From positions 1 through 21,405 of the forward strand of contig DAOUMU010000158.1 in assembly GCA_034409055.1 (NCBI GenBank): a stretch of 21,405 nt of DNA, given 5' to 3'. This DNA comes from DAOUMU01 sp034409055. GTDB lineage: Bacteria; Chloroflexota; Anaerolineae; 4572-78; J111. This document shows, in pieces, positions 6,729 to 16,224 of the stretch (its first letter is position 1; every line of letters begins with the position of its first letter). A model generated the notes under the pieces. It saw nothing but the letters and a program-made list of their open reading frames with translations, ran no database searches and had not been told where the DNA came from. The position numbers were made by a program, and so were the translations under genes.

Positions 6729-6771
6729 ATAGGCGTGGCCTGGTCAAAGGCTGCGCCTATGTTTATTTTTA
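6729..6771 (+). terminator. Terminator-like hairpin in the leader of the defence operon
   Basis: ATAGGCG (6729-6735) pairs with CGCCTAT (6754-6760). Inside, GCCT (6738-6741) pairs with AGGC (6748-6751). A T-rich tail, GTTTATTTTT, follows. The structure lies 43 bases before the ATG of the first operon gene, so it is either an attenuator within the operon leader or the end of an upstream transcript with the promoter squeezed in after it. I see no convincing promoter after it. Confidence 0.5.
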
Positions 6772-6813
6772 GGCCTTGATCCGAAAAATTTCGACAAACA
6801 GCGAGAACAAGCT

Positions 6814-9800
6814 ATGGATGTCTTTGCTCTTCGTAATCACCTTATTCGTGATTATTCCTCATACATTCAAAGTTTTATTAATATCCGAGATGAACGAATC
6901 AAGCAATTTGTAGACCAGGAATTTAAGAACGGTGCCTTCTGGCCTGATCCTTTAATTCAACTAAATCCCAATTTTGAACCGGGTGAATGGATTGATGATC
7001 TAGCTGAACAAAGCATACTCCATCCGGTTACAAAACAGATCTTCCGGCTTGATAAACCCACCAACCTTGTTGGCAAGCCGATGCGTTTGCATAAACATCA
7101 GTCTGATGCGGTTAAAGCGGCCCAATTCGGAGAAAACTACGTCCTCACCACCGGCACTGGCTCAGGTAAAAGCCTGGCCTACATTGTGCCAATTGTTAAT
7201 CACGTCTTGCGTAAAGGAAGTGGCAAAGGCATCCAGGCCGTCATTGTGTACCCGATGAACGCGCTTGCCAATAGCCAGATCAACGAACTTGATAAGTTCT
7301 TGTTGCAGGGGTTCAACGGTAATTCTCCGGTCACGTACAGACGATATACCGGTCAGGAAAGAGACGAGGAACGAGACGAAATTATCAAAAACCCGCCGGA
7401 CATCCTGCTGACCAACTATGTGATGCTCGAATTGATTATGACTCGCCCTAGAGAGCGCGGCCTGGTGGATGCAATGCAGGGACTGCAATTCCTGGTGCTG
7501 GATGAACTGCACACCTATCGCGGCCGCCAGGGGGCGGATGTAGCTATGTTGGTCAGGCGAGTGCGTGACATATGCCAAACAAAAGGCTTGCAGTTTGTCG
7601 GTACTTCGGCGACCTTGGCTGAAGGCGGAGCTTTTGCCGACCAACAAAGAAAAATCGCCGAGGTAGCCAGCCAAATTTTTGGTGCGGAAGTGAAACCGGA
7701 GCGGGTGATTGGCGAAACGCTTCGCCGGGCCACAGAGCCAAGGAATTTGGATGATCCGGATTTCGTGGCTCAACTTAAGAAGCGAATTGAAAACCCTGAT
7801 CAGTCCCCTCCAACCGAATATGAAGATTTTATTAAAGATCCCCTCTCAATCTGGATTGAAACGACCTTTGGCCTGGCTGTTGAAGAAGGAAGTGAGCGTC
7901 TGAAACGGGCTGAGCCGATCAGTATCACTGGAGAAGATGGGGCAGCCAGGCGTTTAGCGCAATTAACCGGTGTGGATCAACAGCTATGTACACAGGCCAT
8001 TCAAACGGGCTTGTTAGCCGGTTATGATGCTGTTGATCCAGAAACAGATTTTCCGGTTTTTGCCTTTCGGCTGCACCAGTTTATCAGCCGGGGCGACACG
8101 GTTTACGCCTCGCTGGAAGGGACCGATCAGCGGCATATTACCCTCAACGGCCAGAAATTTGTGCCCGGTGACCGCGAAAAAAGACTTTTGCCTATCTGTT
8201 TCTGCCGTGAATGTGGACAGGAGTATTACATTGTCAAGCGGACCACAGATCCTGAAACCGGGAATACGGTTTATCTCCCCCGTGAGTTACGCGATCAGGT
8301 CCGAGAAGCAGATATAGAACGTGGCTTTTTGTATCGAAACTGGGCTAATCCCTGGCCGGAGGATATCGGACAACTGCTTGAAGAAAACAGATTGCCGGAA
8401 GATTGGCTGGAACCGTACAGGGGTGGTCTTCGTGTAAAATATAGTCAGCGCAAGAAGCTGCCGCAAACCGTGTATGTTAACCCATTAAGCGAAGAGGAGG
8501 ATAGTGGTCGCCCCTATAGTTTCGTCAGATCGCCTTTTCCATTTTGTCTCAACTGTGGGGTGACCTACACCGGTCGCGAATTTTCCGATTTCGGCAAACT
8601 GGCTACCCTGTCCTCGGAAGGTCGAAGTACAGCCACAACCGTTTTAAGCCTGTCCGCCTTACGCTCGCTGCGCCGCGATGAGGCCCTAAAACAAAAAGCA
8701 AAAAAACTGCTCAGTTTCACAGATAACCGTCAGGACGCTTCTCTACAGGCTGGTCATTTTAATGACTTCATTGAAGTAGGCTTAATCCGAGCTGCCTTTT
8801 ACCGGGCTGTTAGTGGTGCCGGTGAGAATGGAATTGAACACGACCAGTTGGCGTTAAAGGTCTTTGAAGCCCTTGATCTACCTTTCGAACTTTATGCTGA
8901 TGCACCAGATGACACGGGGCGAGCAAAAAAACGGCGAGTTGATCAGGCCTTTCGTGATGTCTTGGGGTATCGAGTCTACCAGGATTTACGCCGCGGCTGG
9001 CGGGTGACCGCCCCGAACCTCGAACAATGTGGGCTTCTCCGCATCGACTATATCGAGCTGGAAGAGATATGTGCCGATGAAGAGCTTTGGTCTGAATGCC
9101 ATCCAACCCTCACCACGGCCGCTCCGGAACACCGGCTGCACGTGTGTAAGGCCCTGCTTGACGTGCTGCGGCGCGGGTTGGCCATTAAGGTGGATTACCT
9201 GGATACGATCTATCAGGAAGGGATGAAGCAGCGCAGCAGCCAGCAACTGGCCGTGCCGTGGGTCATTGATGAAACGGAGCGGATGACCCATAACTTTGTG
9301 GCCATTCCCGGCTCGAGTCGTTATCGCAGCACGGGTGAGTATCTTTTTGTATCGCCCCGTAGTGGATTCGGCATGTTTTTGCGTCGAATGGGCACCTTCC
9401 CCAACTATGATGGAGCCAGACTGGACTTGAATGATACTCAAATAATTATTGAGCAGTTATTTGCTGTTTTAGAACGTGAGGGCTTGATTGATAGAGTTGA
9501 GGAGCCTCAGGACGAAACAGACTTTCCCGGCTACCAGTTAATGGCCGATGCGATGATCTGGCGAGCTGGGGATGGAAAAACACCATATTATGATCCTATC
9601 CGCATGCCCCGTTTGCCGGAGACAATGCAAGCCAAAGAGCGAACCAATCAGTTTTTCGTCTCTTTTTACCAAGAAATCGCTACCGATCTGAAGGGTGTTG
9701 AGGCTCGTGAGCATACGGCCCAGGTTCCCAGCGATGAGCGGGAAAAGCGGGAGGAGGAGTTTCGCACGGCCAAACTGCCCATTCTGTATTGTTCCCCCAC

Positions 9801-12033
9801 CATGGAGTTAGGGGTAGACATTTCCCAGCTCAATGTCGTCAACATGCGCAATGTGCCACCGACCCCGGCTAATTACGCCCAACGCAGCGGGCGGGCCAGC
9901 CGGAGCGGGCAACCGGCCCTGGTCTTCACCTACTGCACAACCGGCAGCCCGCATGACCAGTATTTTTTCAAACGACCCTCTCAAATGGTGGCCGGCTCGG
10001 TCAGGCCGCCTCGCCTGGATTTAGCCAATGAGGACCTTGTACGGGCCCACGTGCATGCCGTTTGGCTGGCCGAAACCGGGCAACCCCTTTACGACTCGCT
10101 CAAAGACCTGCTTGAGTTAGAGGATGAGCCACCTGCCCTGACAGTTAAAGAAAGTGTCCTCGATACGCTCAAATCCGACCATGCTTGCCAGCGGGCGGTG
10201 CAGCGATTGGTCAGGATACTGGGCACCCTTGCCGAAGATTTGCGAGAAGCAGCCTGGTACAACGAGGAGTGGCTCAAAAAGACTCTTGAGCAAGCGGTCC
10301 GCCGTTTTGACGAGGCCTGTGATCGCTGGCGTGATCTCTATCGCTCAGCTCTTAAACAGCGAGACAGGCAGGATGAAATTGTGCGCAGTCCGGTCAGTTC
10401 AGCTAAGGAAAAGGACCAGGCCCGGCGCCTGCGTGGCGAAGCCGAGTCCCAGTTGGAATTGCTACTTGATACCAGGAGCGCAATGTATTCTGACTTTTAC
10501 AGCTACCGCTACTTTGCCAGCGAGGGCTTTTTGCCGGGATACAACTTCCCCCGGCTGCCCCTGTCTGCTTACATTCCGGGCCGGCGTGGCCGCCGCAGGC
10601 CGGATGAGCAGAATGAATTCCTCTCCCGGCCTCGCTTCCTGGCTATATCAGAGTTTGGCCCGCGCAGCATTATCTACCACGAAGGCTCTCGCTATGTTAT
10701 CAACAAGGCCATTTTGCCGGTCAGTGACAACGGCGTGTTAACTACCAAAGCCAAAGTCTGCGCAGCCTGCGGCTACTTGCACCCCATCACCGATCAGTCT
10801 GATGGGCCGGACCTGTGCGAGAATTGTGATACGTTGCTGCCCCAGGCGTTCAGTTCTCTGTTCAGGATGCAAAACGTTTCCACCCGTCGCCGAGATCGGA
10901 TTAACAGTGACGAGGAAGAACGGGTCAGAATGGGCTACGAACTGCAAACCAGCATCCGTTTTGCCCAGCATGGGGGCCGGCCTTCATACATGCTGGCGAC
11001 GGTGAAGGCTGCCGACGGGCGAGATTTGCTGAAATTGATCTACGGTAACGCCGCCACAATCTGGCGGATTAACAAAGGCTGGCGACGCCGCCAAAATAAA
11101 GAAATCTACGGCTTTGTGCTGGATATTGAACGCGGTTATTGGCAAAAAAATCAGCAGGAGCTTGAGCCGGATGCCGATGACCCCATGAGTGAACAAACCA
11201 AGCGAGTTGTTCCTTTTGTGGAGGATCACCGCAATTGCTTGCTGATAGAGTTTGCTGAACAGTACGACATCCCCATCATGGCCTCGCTGCAACCGGCAAT
11301 AAAAACCGCCATTCAGGTCCTTTACCAGGTGGAAGACAATGAGTTGGCTGCCGAACCCCTGCCGACGATTGATGATCGCCGTATTATTATGCTCTACGAG
11401 TCGGCTGAAGGGGGGGCGGGTGTTTTACGACAACTGGTCAGCGACCCCCAGGCGATAAAACGGGTGGCCCGCAAAGCGTTGGAAATCTGCCATTTTGACC
11501 CGGATACGCGGCAAGATTTACGCCGGGCCAAGGGAACCGGGGAAGATTGTGAAGCGGCCTGTTACGACTGCTTGATGAGTTACTATAACCAGCCGGACCA
11601 CCAATTACTTGACCGTCAGTTGACTCGCACCCCCCTCTTTGAATTGAACAATGGCTTGGTCAGCATTAGCCCCACCAGCATAGAACGGGAGGCTCAACTA
11701 CAGGCACTGAAAGCAGCCTGCGATAGCGAACTGGAAAAGGCATGGCTCGATTTTCTGGATGAGCGCAACTTGCTGCTGCCTGACACGGCTCAGAAATACA
11801 TTGACGGCTGTGATACTCGCTGTGATTTCTATTACAGTGATCGCGGTGTGGCTATTTATATCGACGGTCCCCCTCATGACCAGCCGGATGTGGCCAGGCA
11901 AGATGAGGATATTACCGATTGCTTAATGGATGACCTGGGCTTGACCGTGTTACGCTTTCGGTACGACAACAAGGACAAATGGGAACGTATTTGCAATGAC
12001 CATGCTTATGTGTTTGGTAAAGTGAGGGCTTGA
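6814..12033 (+). CDS. DUF1998-type DEAD/DEAH helicase with C-terminal nuclease-like domain
   Basis: A 1739-residue superfamily 2 helicase. RecA-1: Walker A T-G-T-G-S-G-K-S at 113-120, the Walker B variant L-D-E-L-H at 229-233, and S-A-T at 265-267. A long insert (about 300-980) holds a zinc-ribbon-like set, C462/C464/C467 and C578/C581. RecA-2: M-E-L-G-V-D-I at 997-1003 and Q-R-S-G-R-A-S-R at 1023-1030. A second ribbon lies at C1316/C1319 and C1335/C1338. The DUF1998 region (about 1400-1600) has Y-E-S-A-E-G-G-A-G-V-L and C1559, C1579, C1583, C1586. Residues about 1635-1720 resemble the Vsr/DUF559 PD-(D/E)xK fold (C-D-F-Y-Y, I-Y-I-D-G-P-P-H-D, V-L-R-F-R-Y). In DISARM the helicase (DrmA) and DUF1998 (DrmB) are separate; here they are joined. 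It is first in the operon. The RBS is weak (GAGAA). Confidence 0.9.
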   Translation: MDVFALRNHLIRDYSSYIQSFINIRDERIKQFVDQEFKNGAFWPDPLIQLNPNFEPGEWIDDLAEQSILHPVTKQIFRLDKPTNLVGKPMRLHKHQSDAVKAAQFGENYVLTTGTGSGKSLAYIVPIVNHVLRKGSGKGIQAVIVYPMNALANSQINELDKFLLQGFNGNSPVTYRRYTGQERDEERDEIIKNPPDILLTNYVMLELIMTRPRERGLVDAMQGLQFLVLDELHTYRGRQGADVAMLVRRVRDICQTKGLQFVGTSATLAEGGAFADQQRKIAEVASQIFGAEVKPERVIGETLRRATEPRNLDDPDFVAQLKKRIENPDQSPPTEYEDFIKDPLSIWIETTFGLAVEEGSERLKRAEPISITGEDGAARRLAQLTGVDQQLCTQAIQTGLLAGYDAVDPETDFPVFAFRLHQFISRGDTVYASLEGTDQRHITLNGQKFVPGDREKRLLPICFCRECGQEYYIVKRTTDPETGNTVYLPRELRDQVREADIERGFLYRNWANPWPEDIGQLLEENRLPEDWLEPYRGGLRVKYSQRKKLPQTVYVNPLSEEEDSGRPYSFVRSPFPFCLNCGVTYTGREFSDFGKLATLSSEGRSTATTVLSLSALRSLRRDEALKQKAKKLLSFTDNRQDASLQAGHFNDFIEVGLIRAAFYRAVSGAGENGIEHDQLALKVFEALDLPFELYADAPDDTGRAKKRRVDQAFRDVLGYRVYQDLRRGWRVTAPNLEQCGLLRIDYIELEEICADEELWSECHPTLTTAAPEHRLHVCKALLDVLRRGLAIKVDYLDTIYQEGMKQRSSQQLAVPWVIDETERMTHNFVAIPGSSRYRSTGEYLFVSPRSGFGMFLRRMGTFPNYDGARLDLNDTQIIIEQLFAVLEREGLIDRVEEPQDETDFPGYQLMADAMIWRAGDGKTPYYDPIRMPRLPETMQAKERTNQFFVSFYQEIATDLKGVEAREHTAQVPSDEREKREEEFRTAKLPILYCSPTMELGVDISQLNVVNMRNVPPTPANYAQRSGRASRSGQPALVFTYCTTGSPHDQYFFKRPSQMVAGSVRPPRLDLANEDLVRAHVHAVWLAETGQPLYDSLKDLLELEDEPPALTVKESVLDTLKSDHACQRAVQRLVRILGTLAEDLREAAWYNEEWLKKTLEQAVRRFDEACDRWRDLYRSALKQRDRQDEIVRSPVSSAKEKDQARRLRGEAESQLELLLDTRSAMYSDFYSYRYFASEGFLPGYNFPRLPLSAYIPGRRGRRRPDEQNEFLSRPRFLAISEFGPRSIIYHEGSRYVINKAILPVSDNGVLTTKAKVCAACGYLHPITDQSDGPDLCENCDTLLPQAFSSLFRMQNVSTRRRDRINSDEEERVRMGYELQTSIRFAQHGGRPSYMLATVKAADGRDLLKLIYGNAATIWRINKGWRRRQNKEIYGFVLDIERGYWQKNQQELEPDADDPMSEQTKRVVPFVEDHRNCLLIEFAEQYDIPIMASLQPAIKTAIQVLYQVEDNELAAEPLPTIDDRRIIMLYESAEGGAGVLRQLVSDPQAIKRVARKALEICHFDPDTRQDLRRAKGTGEDCEAACYDCLMSYYNQPDHQLLDRQLTRTPLFELNNGLVSISPTSIEREAQLQALKAACDSELEKAWLDFLDERNLLLPDTAQKYIDGCDTRCDFYYSDRGVAIYIDGPPHDQPDVARQDEDITDCLMDDLGLTVLRFRYDNKDKWERICNDHAYVFGKVRA

Positions 12034-12035
12034 CG

Positions 12036-14852
12036 ATGACCTACGCTGTTGGTTCGCTGGTTCAGGCCAGGGGCCGGGAATGGGTTGTATTGCCTGACTC
12101 AAACAATGAGTTTCTCTTGCTGCGGCCCCTGGGGGGGACCGACCAGGAGATAGCGGGCATATACCTGCCCCTGGAAGCAGATGATGTGCGCCCGGCCACT
12201 TTTGATTATCCTGACCCCCAACAAGTAGGGGACTTCCGCTCCAGCCGCTTGCTGCGTGATGCCGTCCGGCTCGGCTTTCGCTCCAGCGCCGGGCCGTTTC
12301 GCTCATTTGCCCGTCTCAATGTAGAACCCAGACCCTACCAGCTTGTGCCCCTGCTGATGGCTTTGAAACTCGATCCGATACGCCTGCTCATTGCCGATGA
12401 TGTGGGTATTGGCAAAACGATTGAAGCCGGCCTGGTTGCCCGTGAATTGCTGGATCGGGGTGAAGTGCAGCGACTGGCCGTTTTATGCCCGCCCCATCTG
12501 GCCGAGCAGTGGCAATCTGAGTTGGCGGAGAAGTTCCACATTCAGGCGGAACTGGTTCTGACCAGCACCGTTAGACGGTTGGAACGGCACACCGCTGTCG
12601 GTCAATCGCTGTTTGACCTGCATCCTTTTGTAATTGTCTCCACTGAGTACATCAAATCCAGCCGTCGCCGCGATGAATTTGTTCGCTCTTGCCCGGAGTT
12701 GGTTATTGTTGACGAAGCCCACACCTGCGCCTTTTCTCCAGACAATCGGGGCGGACGTCACCTGCGGCACCAGCTTGTCAACTCCCTGGCCAAAGATGGA
12801 ACCAGACACCTGCTGCTGGTGACGGCCACACCCCATAGCGGCGATGAGGGTGCCTTTCGCTCTTTGCTGGGGCTGCTGCGCTCCGATTTTATGGACCTGC
12901 CGCAGGATTTGTCCGGCCGGGCCAATGAGTCACATCGCCGGGAGGTGGCGGCGCACCTGGTCCAGCGACGCCGGGCCGACGTTCAGACCTACATGGCTGA
13001 AGCCACGACCTTCCCTCAGCGCCACGACGCGGAAGAGACCTATGCCCTTACGGCAGACTATAAAAACCTCTTTGACGCCATTTTGGACTATGCCAAAGAG
13101 CGGGTGCTGGATACAGACGGGAATCCCCGAGGCCAGCGCGTTCGCTGGTGGTCGGCTCTGGCTCTGTTACGCAGTTTGGCCAGCAGCCCCGCTGCCGCCG
13201 CGGCCACCCTGCGCAGTCGCTCCAGCACCGCCGATACCGAAACTGTGGCTGAGGCCGATGCCGTGGGCGAACGCGCCGTACTGGATTTGGACGACGCCGA
13301 ATCCAGCGAATTTATGGATATTGCTCCCGGCGGGCAGGAGGGAGAAGATCAGCCCCAAAGCCGGCGGGAGCGACTGTTACGTTTTGCTCGCCGCGCCGAA
13401 AGTCTCTACGGGCCTCAGGCCGATGCCAAGCTAAAAAAAGCCATTGTCCTGGTAAAAAAACTGCTCAAAGATGGCTACAACCCCATTCTATTTTGCCGGT
13501 TTATTCCCACCGCCGAATATGTGGCGGCCGAGTTGCGCCAGGCTTTGCCCAACAAGGTAGAGGTGGCCGCCATCACCGGTCTGCTGCCCCCGGCCGAGCG
13601 CGAACTCCGGGTGGAACAAATGGGCCAACACCCCCAGCGGGTCTTGGTGGCGACCGACTGTTTGAGCGAGGGCATTAACTTGCAGGCCCACTTCAACGCC
13701 GTGGTCCATTACGATCTAAGCTGGAACCCCACTCGCCATGAACAACGCGAAGGCCGGGTAGACCGCTTTGGCCAGCCTTCAGAAACAGTGCGCACCGTCA
13801 CCTATTACGGCACCGATAACCGGATTGACGGCATTGTGCTGGATGTGCTGCTGCGCAAACATAAGGCCATTCGCACCTCGTTAGGTATTTCGGTGCCGCT
13901 GCCGGCCAATACCAGCCAGGTGGTGCAGGCCCTGATGAATGGCCTGCTGCTGCGGGGCAGCCAGGTTGATGCCCTGCAGCTCGCCTTGCCTGGCCTGGAC
14001 GGCATGACCGCGGCCGAGTTGCAGCTTGATTGGGAAAATGTAAGTGACCGCGAAAAGCAATCCCGGACTCTCTTTGCCCAGCAGAGGCTCAAAGTGGATG
14101 AGGTGGCCCAGGAGTGGCAGGCGGTGCGGGCGGCCATTGGCACGGCGGTGGACGTGGAGCAATTTATGCGGGAGGTGGTCCAGGCTCACGGCGGCTTTGT
14201 GGCCGATAAACCGGCCGGGGTGGAATTCAGCCTGCCGAACAAGCAAGCCCTGATAGAGTCCTGTGGCGGCTTACAAAGCTTTACGGCCCGTTTTACCCTG
14301 CCCGTGCCGGATAATGTGCTGTACCTGTCCCGCACCCATCCGCTGGTGGAAGGTCTGGCCACGTATACTATGGATACGGCCCTGGACCCGTTACAGGCCG
14401 GTGTGGCTAAACGCTGTGGCGTTATTCGGACCGGTGCTGTGGCCAAGAGAACGGTCCTGCTCTTGCTCCGCTTTCGCTACCACCTCATTACCCGGCGCGG
14501 CCAGGAAGAAAGGCCCTTATTAGCCGAAGCGTGTGATGTGGCGGCCTTCCGGGGCCGGACCCAGAATCCCGAATGGTTATCTGAGGAGGAAGCAGAAGCC
14601 CTGCTTGTGGCCCAGCCCGCCGCCAACATAGTAGCAGAACAGGCCAGCGCCCAGATCCAACGTGTGTTAGAGGACCTTCAACAGTTGCACCCTGTCCTAA
14701 ATAAATTGACCGAAACCCGGGGGCAGGCTTTGCTGGAAGCCCATCGCCGGGTACGCACGGCCTCACGCCAAAAAGGAGTGCGATACACCGTTCGACCACA
14801 GCTTCCGCCGGATATTTTGGGTATCTATGTTTTACTGCCGATAGTGTCATAA
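12036..14852 (+). CDS. SNF2/RapA-family helicase, DrmD-like
   Basis: A 938-residue Swi2/Snf2 ATPase, a double-stranded DNA translocase. The ATG at 12036 is preferred over the in-frame TTG at 12030, because GAGGG (12024-12028) is seven bases before the ATG. The first gene's stop ends two bases earlier, so the two are translationally coupled. Motifs: D-D-V-G-I-G-K-T (121-128), D-E-A-H (226-229), T-A-T-P-H-S-G (263-269), C-L-S-E-G-I-N-L-Q (542-550) and Q-R-E-G-R-V-D-R-F-G-Q (570-580). A low-complexity Ala/Ser/acidic insert sits at about 380-440 between the two lobes. The C-terminal 340 residues are helical, as in HepA/RapA-like and DISARM DrmD proteins. Pairing with a DUF1998 helicase and an adenine methylase supports a DrmD-like role. 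Not distinguishable from other stand-alone SNF2 helicases by motifs alone. Confidence 0.88.
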   Translation: MTYAVGSLVQARGREWVVLPDSNNEFLLLRPLGGTDQEIAGIYLPLEADDVRPATFDYPDPQQVGDFRSSRLLRDAVRLGFRSSAGPFRSFARLNVEPRPYQLVPLLMALKLDPIRLLIADDVGIGKTIEAGLVARELLDRGEVQRLAVLCPPHLAEQWQSELAEKFHIQAELVLTSTVRRLERHTAVGQSLFDLHPFVIVSTEYIKSSRRRDEFVRSCPELVIVDEAHTCAFSPDNRGGRHLRHQLVNSLAKDGTRHLLLVTATPHSGDEGAFRSLLGLLRSDFMDLPQDLSGRANESHRREVAAHLVQRRRADVQTYMAEATTFPQRHDAEETYALTADYKNLFDAILDYAKERVLDTDGNPRGQRVRWWSALALLRSLASSPAAAAATLRSRSSTADTETVAEADAVGERAVLDLDDAESSEFMDIAPGGQEGEDQPQSRRERLLRFARRAESLYGPQADAKLKKAIVLVKKLLKDGYNPILFCRFIPTAEYVAAELRQALPNKVEVAAITGLLPPAERELRVEQMGQHPQRVLVATDCLSEGINLQAHFNAVVHYDLSWNPTRHEQREGRVDRFGQPSETVRTVTYYGTDNRIDGIVLDVLLRKHKAIRTSLGISVPLPANTSQVVQALMNGLLLRGSQVDALQLALPGLDGMTAAELQLDWENVSDREKQSRTLFAQQRLKVDEVAQEWQAVRAAIGTAVDVEQFMREVVQAHGGFVADKPAGVEFSLPNKQALIESCGGLQSFTARFTLPVPDNVLYLSRTHPLVEGLATYTMDTALDPLQAGVAKRCGVIRTGAVAKRTVLLLLRFRYHLITRRGQEERPLLAEACDVAAFRGRTQNPEWLSEEEAEALLVAQPAANIVAEQASAQIQRVLEDLQQLHPVLNKLTETRGQALLEAHRRVRTASRQKGVRYTVRPQLPPDILGIYVLLPIVS

Positions 14853-14858
14853 ATAAAC

Positions 14859-14873
14859 TGATTTTGAAAATCA
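14859..14873. promoter_or_regulatory. Palindrome between the SNF2 gene and the coiled-coil gene
   Basis: TGATTTT, one base, AAAATCA form a 15-base perfect inverted repeat in the 41-base intergenic gap. Its size and symmetry suit a repressor operator, but no promoter elements are clear next to it. Confidence 0.25.
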
Positions 14874-14893
14874 CTTAATTAATGGAGGGTAAA

Positions 14894-16045
14894 ATGAACG
14901 CAGAGAAACGTAAGTCAGATCAAACGACATCTACTGGGGAGGAGGGTACAAGCATGTCAGATCTGTTTTGGTCAGACCAACCCGTGCCATATCCACCACC
15001 GACATATGGGGAGGGTGCAACCTTACGAGACGCACTTGGGATATCCGATACCGGGTCAGGTCGAACGACATATGAGGAGGGTGCAACCTTACGAGACGCA
15101 CTTGGGATATCCGACACCGGGTCAGATCGAACGACTGAGGGTACAGGACTGTTGGACAGGTCTACAATCCCCATATTGGAAGGTACACCAGACCAGACCG
15201 AACCGCCCCAAGATCCACTGGAGCAAGCGATCAATCAGCTAACGGAGTTGACGGAGACGACTAACGAGTTGAATAATCGACTAGCGAACTTGGAGCACGC
15301 GGTTCTAGCAGGTCAACTAAAGGACTGGGAGCAAGCGGCATACCAATTAGAGGATTTTAAGCAGAGGTTCAATCAGTTAGGTACCTACCTAAAGAGGTTG
15401 GAGGAAAAAACTGACAACCTAACGAGATTGGTGCAAGCGGTATATCGATTAGAGGATTTGATGCAATGGGGTAATTACTTGAATGACCTACTTCAATCTG
15501 GTGAGGCCGAAAAACTCTTAAAAGCAGCCAAGCACATTGATGACATCTTAGGCTACTTGTTAAACAGTCCGGGTTTTGATTCAGACATTAAAAGATTGAC
15601 CGAAATGATGGACAAACACAAAAAAGAGGTTGAAAACACACTAGCGAACTTCGTGCTATTTGAAAACTTCTTGCAAAGAGAGAAAGCGCTGTTATACATG
15701 TGTCAAGTGAATAAGGAGTTGAGATACGAGCTCATAAATATGTGTTATAAAAACCAAGAGAAGATACTAACCGAATATCGTCGGCTTGCCCAATCAAGGC
15801 AGACGTTTGATCAGCATTTATATGATAAAATCAAGCAGCTCCATAACGAGGTACGTCCGCTGACATATATGCCCCACCCCCCCCAAAAACCTTTCTGGAA
15901 AAAGTTACTTATGGGCTTTGGGGGAGTTCTTATCGTTGCCGTTGACGCCGGGCCTGGCATGCTGCTTCCGCCCCCCGTTGGAGCGGTGTCAGGGGCAGTG
16001 GGATCAGGTCTAATCAGTACAGCCATCGCCGAGTGGCATTCTTAA
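14894..16045 (+). CDS. Coiled-coil protein with glycine-rich hydrophobic tail, unknown
   Basis: A 383-residue protein in the operon, with GGAGG (14884-14888) before the ATG at 14894. A second strong site (GGAGGAGGG, 14938-14946) precedes an in-frame ATG at 14954, so a shorter form is possible. Residues about 35-90 are low-complexity and contain an exact-phase 22-residue duplication (G-A-T-L-R-D-A-L-G-I-S-D-T-G-S). Residues about 108-210 show leucine heptads with E/K/Q flanks and predict coiled coils. Residues 210-320 are helical. Residues about 338-376 are hydrophobic and rich in G, A, V and P (G-F-G-G-V-L-I-V-A-V-D-A-G-P-G-M), like a weak membrane-inserting segment. No family is recognised. 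Its lower GC content differs from that of both neighbours, suggesting separate acquisition. A membrane-linked effector or sensor is only a guess. Confidence 0.75.
   Translation: MNAEKRKSDQTTSTGEEGTSMSDLFWSDQPVPYPPPTYGEGATLRDALGISDTGSGRTTYEEGATLRDALGISDTGSDRTTEGTGLLDRSTIPILEGTPDQTEPPQDPLEQAINQLTELTETTNELNNRLANLEHAVLAGQLKDWEQAAYQLEDFKQRFNQLGTYLKRLEEKTDNLTRLVQAVYRLEDLMQWGNYLNDLLQSGEAEKLLKAAKHIDDILGYLLNSPGFDSDIKRLTEMMDKHKKEVENTLANFVLFENFLQREKALLYMCQVNKELRYELINMCYKNQEKILTEYRRLAQSRQTFDQHLYDKIKQLHNEVRPLTYMPHPPQKPFWKKLLMGFGGVLIVAVDAGPGMLLPPPVGAVSGAVGSGLISTAIAEWHS
15001..15132 (+). repeat. 66-bp tandem duplication within the coiled-coil gene
   Basis: Units 15001-15066 and 15067-15132 differ at only three of 66 positions. 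The period is 22 codons, so the frame is kept. A degenerate E-E-G-T copy precedes them near 14940. The near identity indicates a recent duplication, or a copy number that can vary by slippage. Confidence 0.85.
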
Positions 16046-16086
16046 AAAAATGACGAGTATCAGTATATCCAAATTTGCTCTAGCTG

Positions 16087-16122
16087 GACCACAGTCCAGC
16101 GGCCAAAACGCGGACTGTGGTC
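16087..16122. repeat. Strong hairpin downstream of the coiled-coil gene
   Basis: GACCACAGTCC (16087-16097) and GGACTGTGGTC (16112-16122) pair perfectly. An inner GCG/CGC (16099-16101/16109-16111) extends the stem past a bulge. There is no T tract, so it is not a classic Rho-independent terminator. It may protect or process the mRNA between the third and fourth genes. Confidence 0.5.
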
Positions 16123-16224
16123 TGCTTAGAGCCTAAAATTTGAAAACCGGAAGCTACTTTTAACATCCAAAAACCCGGTTTTTAAGGTTCTATGTGCTGT
16201 GCGGAAGCCGCTCCCGTTGCTCGC

